Shown one piece after another: positions 1 to 8,413 of a stretch of 64,000 nucleotides of DNA. The stretch is taken from positions 248,001-312,000 of the forward strand of contig NZ_JAQMWP010000004.1 of the NCBI RefSeq assembly GCF_030403745.1. The letters are read 5' to 3'. A model generated the notes under the pieces. That model saw only the letters and a list, made by a program, of their open reading frames with translations. It was not told the origin of the DNA and did no database searches. This stretch comes from Streptomyces sp. S.PB5. Its GTDB lineage: Bacteria; Actinomycetota; Actinomycetes; Streptomycetales; Streptomycetaceae. Each line of letters begins with the position of its first letter. Position 1 is the stretch's first letter. The position numbers and the translations under genes were made by a program.

Positions 1-534
1 CACGTTCTCCTCGGAGTCGATGTGCGTGTCGGCGTGCGGATGCACGACGATCTGCAGCCCGTACTCCTCCCGCACCCGCTCCCCGAGCCGCTCGGTCAGC
101 GAGGTGAGATTCCGCCACTGTTCCGGCGTCAGCGTGTCCGGCTCCAGCACCTCACCGGTCTTGTCGTCCCGCCAGAAGGACGGGATGACCACGAGGTGCT
201 TCGCCCCCATCGCCTGCGCCAGCACCGCGTTGTCGGCGACATGGGCCCAGGTCTTCTCCCAGACCCCCTCGCCGTGGTGCAGCCCGGTGAAGACGGTCCC
301 GGCGGACACCTTGAGCCCCCGCCGCGCGACCTCCTCGGTCAGTACGGCGGGATCCGTCGGCAGATACCCGTAAGGGCCAAGCTCGATCCACTCGTACCCG
401 GAGTCGGCGACCTCGTCGAGGAAGCGCTGCCAGGGGACCTGCTGGGGATCGTCGGGGAACCACACACCCCAGGAGTCGGGAGCCGAGCCGATCCGGATGC
501 GGGACAGTGAGGAAGAGGGTGACAACGACGTCAT
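1..534 (-). CDS. Sugar phosphate isomerase/epimerase, inosose dehydratase-like (partial)
   Basis: The gene starts at the ATG at 532-534 and runs off the left window edge, leaving 178 codons of an expected ~300. The N-terminus contains GSAPDSWGVWFPDD (from residue 16) and later ELGPYGYLPTDP, followed by HHGEGVWEKTW and VVIPSFWRDDKTG. These fit AP-endonuclease-type TIM-barrel isomerases such as IolE/IolI/IolH. It diverges from the inositol operon that begins at 661, so a step in inositol breakdown (inosose dehydration or a related isomerisation) is likely. The C-terminal metal ligands are outside the window, so the exact member of the family cannot be fixed. Confidence 0.8.
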   Translation of the reverse strand, partial: MTSLSPSSSLSRIRIGSAPDSWGVWFPDDPQQVPWQRFLDEVADSGYEWIELGPYGYLPTDPAVLTEEVARRGLKVSAGTVFTGLHHGEGVWEKTWAHVADNAVLAQAMGAKHLVVIPSFWRDDKTGEVLEPDTLTPEQWRNLTSLTERLGERVREEYGLQIVVHPHADTHIDSEENV

Positions 535-584
535 GCCGGTCAGCTTCCGCGCGAGCGGTAAGCGCTGTCAAGGTCTCGTCCGAA

Positions 585-594
585 TGTCTGGACA
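585..594. promoter_or_regulatory. Short palindrome in the divergent inositol promoter region
   Basis: TGTCTGGACA has perfect TGTC/GACA arms around a TG centre. It lies between two divergent inositol-type genes, just upstream of a possible -35 box for iolC. It is a candidate operator for an inositol repressor, but no regulator gene is visible and the match to any known operator was not tested. Confidence 0.3.
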
Positions 595-599
595 AAACA

Positions 600-629
600 T
601 TGACAGGGCTCCTTGTCGGGGACTACAAA
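600..629 (+). promoter_or_regulatory. Candidate promoter of the iol operon
   Basis: A consensus-like TTGACA (600-605) is followed after 18 bases by TACAAA (624-629), which matches four of six positions of the -10 consensus. The transcript would start about 25-30 bases before the iolC ATG at 661. The TTGACA is unusually good for this GC-rich genome. Confidence 0.4.
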
Positions 630-660
630 ACCGGGGGAGAGCCGATACGAAGGGAACTCG

Positions 661-1629
661 ATGGCGTACGACCTGATCACCATGGGGCGGATCGGAGTGG
701 ATCTCTATCCGCTGCAGACGGGCGTCCCGCTGCCGCAGGTGGAGACCTTCGGCAAGTTCCTCGGCGGCTCGGCCACGAACGTCGCGGTCGCCGCGGCCAG
801 ACTGGGACGCCAGACCGCGGTGATCACCCGCACCGGCGACGACCCGTTCGGCACGTACCTCCACGAGGAGCTCAAGGGCTTCGGCGTCGACGACCGCTGG
901 GTCACCCCGGTCCCCGGCCTGCCCACCCCGGTCGTCTTCTGCGAGATCTTCCCGCCGGACGACTTCCCGCTGTACTTCTACCGCGAGCCCAAGGCCCCGG
1001 ACCTGCAGATCGACGCCCACGAGCTCGACCTCGACGCCATCCGCGAGGCCCGCATCTTCTGGGTCACCGGCACCGGCCTGAGCGAGGAGCCCAGCCGTAC
1101 GGCGACCCTGGCGGCCCTCGCCCACCGGGCCAAGGCCGGTACGACGGTCTTCGACCTCGACTGGCGACCCATGTTTTGGAATGACACAGCCTGGAAGGAC
1201 CCGGCGGCCAAGGCCCGCCCCTTCTACGAGGAAGCCCTCCGCCACACCACCGTCGCCGTCGGAAACCTGGACGAGGTCGAGGTCGCCACCGGAGTGCGCG
1301 AGCCGCGGGCCGCCGCCCAGGCCCTCCTCGACGCCGGTGTCGAGATCGCCGTCGTCAAGCAGGGCCCCAAGGGGGTCCTGGCCGTCGGCCGCGACGGACA
1401 GACCGCCGAGGTCCCGCCCCTCCCCGTGACCGTCCTCAACGGCCTCGGTGCCGGTGACGCCTTCGGCGGCTCCCTCTGCCACGGCCTCCTCGAAGGCTGG
1501 GACCTGGAGAAGATCATGCGCCACGCCAACGCGGCGGGTGCCATCGTCGCCTCCCGTCTGGAGTGCAGCTCGGCCATGCCCACGCCCGACGAGATCGAGT
1601 CCGCCCTCGCCGCTGGAGCCGTCAAGTGA
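661..1629 (+). CDS. iolC: 5-dehydro-2-deoxygluconokinase (PfkB family)
   Basis: This 322-residue PfkB/ribokinase-family protein phosphorylates 5-dehydro-2-deoxy-D-gluconate in myo-inositol catabolism. Visible family features are an early glycine motif (FGKFLGGSATNVAVAAARLG) and the C-terminal catalytic GLGAGDAFGGSL, where the Asp is the expected general base. The ATG at 661 has GAAGGGA upstream and was preferred over the in-frame TTG at 613. The next gene starts inside its stop codon (GTGA, 1626-1629), which implies translational coupling. The operon order iolC - aldolase - iolB - iolD - iolA supports the assignment. Confidence 0.93.
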   Translation: MAYDLITMGRIGVDLYPLQTGVPLPQVETFGKFLGGSATNVAVAAARLGRQTAVITRTGDDPFGTYLHEELKGFGVDDRWVTPVPGLPTPVVFCEIFPPDDFPLYFYREPKAPDLQIDAHELDLDAIREARIFWVTGTGLSEEPSRTATLAALAHRAKAGTTVFDLDWRPMFWNDTAWKDPAAKARPFYEEALRHTTVAVGNLDEVEVATGVREPRAAAQALLDAGVEIAVVKQGPKGVLAVGRDGQTAEVPPLPVTVLNGLGAGDAFGGSLCHGLLEGWDLEKIMRHANAAGAIVASRLECSSAMPTPDEIESALAAGAVK

Positions 1630-2516
1630 CCGTCGACGTCTCCGAGATCGTCCGCCTGCGCACCCGTCACCCCGAGGCCGTCGCGGAGGCCGCCGCCCGC
1701 CGCCGGCGCAGGCCGCTGCTCAACGAGGCCGGCCGGCTGATGATCGTCGCCGCCGACCACCCGGCCCGCGGCGCCCTCGGCGTCGGCGACCGCAAGTTGG
1801 CCATGGCCAACCGCGCCGACCTGCTGGAACGCCTGGTCCTCGCCCTGTCGCGCCCCGGCGTGGACGGCGTCCTCGCGACCGCCGACATCCTCGACGACCT
1901 GCTCCTGCTCGGCGCCCTCGACGGCAAGGTCGTCATGGGCTCGATGAACCGCGGCGGCCTCCAGGGCGCCAGCTTCGAGCTCGACGACCGCTTCACCGGC
2001 CACCGCGCCGAGGACATCCAGCGGCTCGGCTTCGACGCCGGCAAGCTGCTCCTGCGGATCGACTACGACGACCCGGGCTCGCTGACCACCATGGAGTCCA
2101 CGGCCCGCGCGATCGACGACATGGCGGCCCGCCGACTCCCGGTCTTCGTCGAGCCGTTCATCAGCGGCCGCAACGCGGAGGGCAAGGTCAAGAACGACCT
2201 CTCGGCCGAGGCCGTCACCAAGTCCATCGCCATCGCCTCGGGCCTGGGCGGCAGTTCGGCCTACACCTGGCTGAAGGTCCCCGTCACCGAGAACCCCGAC
2301 GACATGGCCGAGGTCATGGCCACCTCCACGCTCCCCGCGGTCCTGCTGGGCGGCGAGGTCGGGGGGTCCATGGAAGAACAAGCCGGGGCGTACGAGAAGT
2401 GGCGCGGCGCGCTGCAACTCCCCACCGTCCGGGGCCTGGTGGTCGGCCGTTCGCTGCTCTACCCGGCGGACGGGGACGTGACCGCCGCCGTGGACACCGC
2501 CGTAGGACTGCTGTGA
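1626..2516 (+). CDS. Cgl0159-type (beta/alpha)8 aldolase of the inositol operon
   Basis: A 296-residue protein beginning at a GTG that overlaps the iolC stop by 4 bases. It belongs to the DeoC/LacD-like aldolase group found in actinobacterial iol operons and is related to Corynebacterium Cgl0159. The DHPARGALGVG motif near residue 45 and VLLGGEVGG near the C-terminus fit a TIM-barrel aldolase. By position it should act on 2-deoxy-5-keto-gluconate 6-phosphate, the IolC product, to yield dihydroxyacetone phosphate and malonate semialdehyde (the IolJ step). The family is clear; the reaction is inferred from the operon, and the gene is often annotated only as deoxyribose-phosphate aldolase-like. 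Confidence 0.8.
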   Translation: MTVDVSEIVRLRTRHPEAVAEAAARRRRRPLLNEAGRLMIVAADHPARGALGVGDRKLAMANRADLLERLVLALSRPGVDGVLATADILDDLLLLGALDGKVVMGSMNRGGLQGASFELDDRFTGHRAEDIQRLGFDAGKLLLRIDYDDPGSLTTMESTARAIDDMAARRLPVFVEPFISGRNAEGKVKNDLSAEAVTKSIAIASGLGGSSAYTWLKVPVTENPDDMAEVMATSTLPAVLLGGEVGGSMEEQAGAYEKWRGALQLPTVRGLVVGRSLLYPADGDVTAAVDTAVGLL

Positions 2517-2526
2517 GGGCCGCCGC

Positions 2527-3345
2527 ATGACGAACGACAACGCTCTGTACGTGCCCAAGGGCGCCTCCAGCAACGCCCAGTACACCGTGGACATCGACCC
2601 CAAGAGGGCCGGCTGGACGTACTGCAGTCTGCGCGTCGTCACGCTGGAAGCGGGTGGCACGCACACCTTCACCACCGGTGACAGCGAGTGGATCGTGCTT
2701 CCGCTGGAAGGCGGATGTACCGTACAAACAGAAGAAAACGAGTTCCAACTCCTGGGCAGGGAAAGCGTGTTCGCGTCGGTCTCCGACTTCGCGTACGTGC
2801 CCCGTGACGCCCGGGCAACGATCGCCTCCGGCGCGGGAGGCCGCTTCGCCCTGGCAGGAGCGAAGTGCGAGCGACGACTCCCCGCCCGCTACGGCCCCGC
2901 GCCGGAGGTCCCCACCGAGGAACGCGGCAGCGGCAACCGGCTGCGCCACGTCCGCAACTTCGCCTCCGCCGACGCCTTCGACTGCGACAAGCTGATCGCC
3001 GTCGAGGTCGTCACCCCCGGCGGCAACTGGTCCTCGTACCCGCCCCACAAGCACGACGAGAACCGGCCGGGCGAGGAAGCGGAGCTGGAGGAGATCTACT
3101 ACTTCGAGATCGACGGCCCGAACGGTTTCGGCTATCAGCGCGTATCTCCCTCCCGTGAGGGCGGATCGGACGTCCTCACGGAGGTCCGCTCCGGCGACGC
3201 CGTCCTCGTCCCCGACGGATGGCACGGCCCGTCGATCGCCCAGCCCGACCACGACATGTACTACCTGAACGTCATGGCGGGCCCCGGCGGGACACGGGAG
3301 TGGCGGATCTGCTTCCACCCGGACCACACGGAGGGTTACCGATGA
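2527..3345 (+). CDS. iolB: 5-deoxy-glucuronate isomerase
   Basis: A 272-residue KduI/IolB-family cupin that isomerises 5-deoxy-glucuronate to 5-dehydro-2-deoxygluconate. The bicupin metal site is visible as PPHKHDENRPGEE with EEIYYFEID, and a later DGWHGPSIA supplies another His. The start lies 10 bases after the previous stop. The next gene, iolD, begins within its stop (ATGA, 3342-3345). Length and motifs match the family. Confidence 0.95.
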   Translation: MTNDNALYVPKGASSNAQYTVDIDPKRAGWTYCSLRVVTLEAGGTHTFTTGDSEWIVLPLEGGCTVQTEENEFQLLGRESVFASVSDFAYVPRDARATIASGAGGRFALAGAKCERRLPARYGPAPEVPTEERGSGNRLRHVRNFASADAFDCDKLIAVEVVTPGGNWSSYPPHKHDENRPGEEAELEEIYYFEIDGPNGFGYQRVSPSREGGSDVLTEVRSGDAVLVPDGWHGPSIAQPDHDMYYLNVMAGPGGTREWRICFHPDHTEGYR

Positions 3346-5234
3346 CGGTGCAGACCTCAACGACGAGGCTCACGGTTGCCCAGGCACTCGTCCGCTTCCT
3401 CGCCGCCCAGTACACGGAACGCGACGGCGTACGGCAGCGGCTGATCGGCGCCACCTGGGGCATCTTCGGCCACGGCAACGTGGCCGGCCTCGGGCAGGCA
3501 CTCGTCGAGTACGGCGAGGACATGCCGTACCACCAGGGCCGCAACGAGCAGTCGATGGTCCACGCGGCCATCGGCTACGCCCGTCAGTCGAACCGCCTGG
3601 CCACACACGCCGTGACGACGTCGATCGGCCCGGGCGCCACCAACCTGGTCACCGGCGCCGCCCTCGCCACCATCAACCACCTCCCGGTCCTGCTCCTCCC
3701 CGGCGACATCTTCGCCACCCGCGTCGCCGACCCGGTCCTCCAGCAGCTCGAAGTCCCCTACGCGGGCGACATCAGCGTCAACGACAGCCTGCGCCCGGTG
3801 TCGAGGTACTTCGACCGGATCACCCGCCCCGAGGCCCTGATCCCGGCGGCCCTCCAGGCGATGCGCGTGCTGACGGACCCGGTGGAGACCGGCGCCGTGA
3901 CCCTCGCCCTCCCGCAGGACGTCCAGGCCGAGGCCTACGACTGGCCCGAGGAGTTCTTCGCCGAGCGCACCTGGGTCGTACGGCGTCCGGGCGCCGATCC
4001 CACCGAACTCGCCGAAGCCATCAGGGTGATCAGGTCCGCACGCCGGCCGCTGGTCGTCGCGGGCGGCGGTGTCCACCACAGCCGCGCGGAGGAGGCGCTC
4101 GCCGAGTTCGCGGAGACGACGGGGATCCCCGTCGCCTCGACCCAGGCCGGCAAGGGCTCGCTGCGCTGGGACCACCCCCAGGACGTCGGCGGCGTCGGCC
4201 ACACCGGCACCGCCACCGCCAACGAACTCGCCCGCCAGGCAGACCTGGTGATCGGCGTCGGCACCCGCTACACCGACTTCACCACCGCCTCCCACACCCT
4301 GTTCGCAGGCGACGGCGTCCGCTTCCTCAACCTCAACATCGCGCCCTTCGACGGCCACAAGCTCGCCGGCACTCCGCTCATCGCGGACGCGAGCAGCGGT
4401 CTGGCCGAACTGACCGCGGCCCTGCGGATGCACGAGCACCGGGTCGAGGAGGCGTACATCGCCGAGTACACCCTCGACAAGGACCGCTGGGAACACCGCG
4501 TCGACGCCTGCTACGAGGCCGACGAACCCGACGTACGCCCGACGCAGCCGCAGGTCCTCGGCGCCCTGGACGCGATCGTCGACGAGTCGGACGTCGTCAT
4601 CAACGCGGCCGGCTCCCTCCCCGGCGACCTGCACAAACTGTGGCGGGCCCGCTCCCGGGACCAGTACCACCTGGAGTACGGCTACTCCTGCATGGGCTAC
4701 GAGATCCCGGCCGCGATCGGCGTGAAGATGGCCGCCCCCGAGCGGAACGTCTGGGCGCTGGTCGGCGACGGCACCTACCTGATGATGCCGACCGAGATCG
4801 TGACCGCCGTCCAGGAGGGCGTCGCGATCAAGATGCTGCTCATCCAGAACCACGGGTACGCGTCGATCGGCGGACTGTCCGAGTCGGTGGGCGGCGAGCG
4901 GTTCGGTACCGCGTACCGCTACCAGTCGGACGACGGCACCTACACCGGGGCCCCGCTCCCGGTGGACCTGGCCGCCAACGCGGCCAGTCTGGGGATGCGC
5001 GTTCTGCGCGCGAAGACCGTCAGTGACCTGCGCGAGGCCCTCGCCCAGGCACGCGCGGCGGACACTCCCACATGTGTCTACGTCGAGACCGAAACGGCAG
5101 ACACAGTGTCGGGCGCGCCTCCGGCGCAAGCCTGGTGGGATGTACCTGTGGCCGAGACCGCGACCCGACCGTCGGCGGTGAAGGCCCGCGAGGAGTACGA
5201 CCGGCACGTCTCTACCCGACGCCGCCATCTGTGA
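3342..5234 (+). CDS. iolD: 3D-(3,5/4)-trihydroxycyclohexane-1,2-dione acylhydrolase
   Basis: A 630-residue thiamine-diphosphate enzyme that opens the ring of trihydroxycyclohexanedione to give 5-deoxy-glucuronate. The N-terminal pyrimidine-binding domain contains YHQGRNEQSMVHAAIGYAR with the conserved TPP Glu. The C-terminal TPP/metal motif is visible as LVGDGTYLMMPTEI ... NHGYASIGGL. The ATG at 3342 overlaps the iolB stop by 4 bases and was preferred over an upstream in-frame start at 3219 that lies inside iolB. Length is typical of IolD. Confidence 0.95.
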   Translation: MTVQTSTTRLTVAQALVRFLAAQYTERDGVRQRLIGATWGIFGHGNVAGLGQALVEYGEDMPYHQGRNEQSMVHAAIGYARQSNRLATHAVTTSIGPGATNLVTGAALATINHLPVLLLPGDIFATRVADPVLQQLEVPYAGDISVNDSLRPVSRYFDRITRPEALIPAALQAMRVLTDPVETGAVTLALPQDVQAEAYDWPEEFFAERTWVVRRPGADPTELAEAIRVIRSARRPLVVAGGGVHHSRAEEALAEFAETTGIPVASTQAGKGSLRWDHPQDVGGVGHTGTATANELARQADLVIGVGTRYTDFTTASHTLFAGDGVRFLNLNIAPFDGHKLAGTPLIADASSGLAELTAALRMHEHRVEEAYIAEYTLDKDRWEHRVDACYEADEPDVRPTQPQVLGALDAIVDESDVVINAAGSLPGDLHKLWRARSRDQYHLEYGYSCMGYEIPAAIGVKMAAPERNVWALVGDGTYLMMPTEIVTAVQEGVAIKMLLIQNHGYASIGGLSESVGGERFGTAYRYQSDDGTYTGAPLPVDLAANAASLGMRVLRAKTVSDLREALAQARAADTPTCVYVETETADTVSGAPPAQAWWDVPVAETATRPSAVKAREEYDRHVSTRRRHL

Positions 5235-5248
5235 AGGAGCAACTGGGC

Positions 5249-6751
<1,503 letters not shown>

Positions 6752-6771
6752 CCGACCGGCACTGACCGACC

Positions 6772-6804
6772 GGGCCCGGGCACCTCGTACAGGTGCCCGG
6801 GCCC
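6772..6804. terminator. Bidirectional terminator hairpin
   Basis: A perfect 14-base-pair stem (6772-6785 with 6791-6804) and a 5-base loop CGTAC lie between the convergent ends of mmsA (+) and the lipoprotein gene (-). There is no U-tract, which is usual for Streptomyces terminators. Confidence 0.8.
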
Positions 6805-6812
6805 CGTCATGC

Positions 6813-7643
6813 CTACTGGCCCTGGGATTCCTTGATCGCCTCGGTCATGTCGGCGGTCTCCGAAGCCGGGGGAGCCTTGACCACGGCCGTCTTGCCGAAC
6901 TTCTCGAAGTCCATGGTGACCTTCATGGCGCCGATCTCCTGCGTCAGCCGGACCGGCAGGTCCTTGGCGCCGACCCAGACGTCCATGGAGATCGAGGTCG
7001 CACCGCCGGTGACGTCGCCCATGAGGCTGTTCTCGTCGCCGTAGGCCTCCGCGAACTTGCCCAGCTGCTTCTGGTCGAGCACGGCCCGGTAGTGGGTGGT
7101 GCTCTGCCCGTTGACGGTCTCCTTGCCGAGGTCCTCGACGTCCTTGGCGTACTTGAGGCCCTTCATGGACGCCGACGGGCTGCCGTTGCTGCCGCTGAGG
7201 GCCTCGGCGCCGGACTCGCCGAAGACGGCCGAGCCGTCGATCTTCATCCACTCCTTGCCCGCCAGCGGGCCGGAGGGCTGCGGGTCGACGTCGTAGTAGT
7301 AGGCGCCGTCCACGAACAGCACACGGATCGACGGGTCGTCCGTCAGCGTGTCCATCTGCGCGGCCTTGGTGTCCATCTCGACGTCGTAGGCGTATCCGTC
7401 ACCCCACGAGTACGTGCCGTCCATGGCGATCGGGGTGCCGGTGCCTATGTCGGTCGACATCTTCACCTCGGCCGACCCGAGCTGCTCGGTCCGGTCGGTG
7501 GCCCGCGTGAGCGCCGCCATGATCGCGTCGGTCTTGTCGACCGCCTCGGCCGCCTGCTTCACGGAGTCCGCCCCGCACGCGGACGTCGCCATCAGCGCCG
7601 CCGCCGTGAACCCCACCCAGGCAGCGGTGTGCTTGTGCTGCAT
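6813..7643 (-). CDS. LppX/LprAFG-like lipoprotein
   Basis: A 276-residue protein with an N-terminal lipoprotein signal: a hydrophobic stretch ending ALMATSACGADS, lipid Cys probably at residue 23. The mature part alternates polar and hydrophobic residues and includes VWVGAKDLPVRLTQE near the C-terminus, as in LppX/LprAFG-type actinobacterial lipoproteins. The ATG at 7643 has GGGGAA upstream. A longer in-frame reading to 7973 is Arg/Pro-rich and non-coding in character. Membrane-anchored and outward-facing; ligand unknown. Confidence 0.8.
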   Translation of the reverse strand: MQHKHTAAWVGFTAAALMATSACGADSVKQAAEAVDKTDAIMAALTRATDRTEQLGSAEVKMSTDIGTGTPIAMDGTYSWGDGYAYDVEMDTKAAQMDTLTDDPSIRVLFVDGAYYYDVDPQPSGPLAGKEWMKIDGSAVFGESGAEALSGSNGSPSASMKGLKYAKDVEDLGKETVNGQSTTHYRAVLDQKQLGKFAEAYGDENSLMGDVTGGATSISMDVWVGAKDLPVRLTQEIGAMKVTMDFEKFGKTAVVKAPPASETADMTEAIKESQGQ

Positions 7644-8413
7644 GTTCCCCACCCATTGCTGTGATTCGTATGAGAATTCTGTGAGAAGTGACTGTAGCCG
7701 CCACCACCGACACCCCCGCGACCGGATTTCCCCGCCGTCCGGCAGCCCCGCAAGCTCAGCCGCGCGATCCGTCTGACGGCGGTCCGGCCGCCCCCGCGCG
7801 ATGCAGGGGCAACGGCGGCCCGCAGGCAGAACAGCCGGGCCGTCACCCCGCCCACCCGCCCGGCCGGGACCGACACCCGGTACTCGGCCAGGGGACCGGC
7901 GGCGGCGAAGGAGGTCTGCGGATGCGCGCCGCGCAGGGCGCCGGGCTGGACGCGCACCCGCTCGGCCGGCCACCCCGTCGACCGGGCCGGGGCCCGGGCG
8001 GATCGAACGGCGGCATCCACCGGCGTACCTCCCCCCACCTGCGCGGACGTCAGCCCTTCGACGCGCCGCCGGTACAGCGGGAGAGGGTGCCGTCGCGGCC
8101 GAGTGCGGCTCTCAGCGCCCGGACCACGGCCCCCGCTGCCGCCGCCCCGCACCGGCCCCGGGCCGCGCAGGCAGGCGTGCGCCAGAAGCACTCCGCCAGC
8201 GCGCACACCGAGCGCGCGGAACTCCTCGGCCGGCCGTTCCCCGCCGACGGCGGAGCGGTGGCCGCGGGAATCGAGTCCGTCGGGGTGGGGACGGCACAGG
8301 CCCGCGTACCGCGCCTGGTGTACGAGGGGAGGGCCGTGTACGCCCGCGGGAGGGCGCCGAGTTCGGTCTCCGGTCGATAAGTTGCCGACAGGTTGAGCCC
8401 GTACCGTTGAACC
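7644..8413. other. 770-base stretch with no supported gene
   Basis: Several long open frames exist on both strands, for example 7688-8380 (+) and 8050-8667 (-). Their predicted proteins are Arg/Pro/Gly-rich, show no motif I recognise, and do not have consistent starts or ribosome sites. It could be a decayed gene or long upstream region of the hydrolase-ABC gene. Confidence 0.5.
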
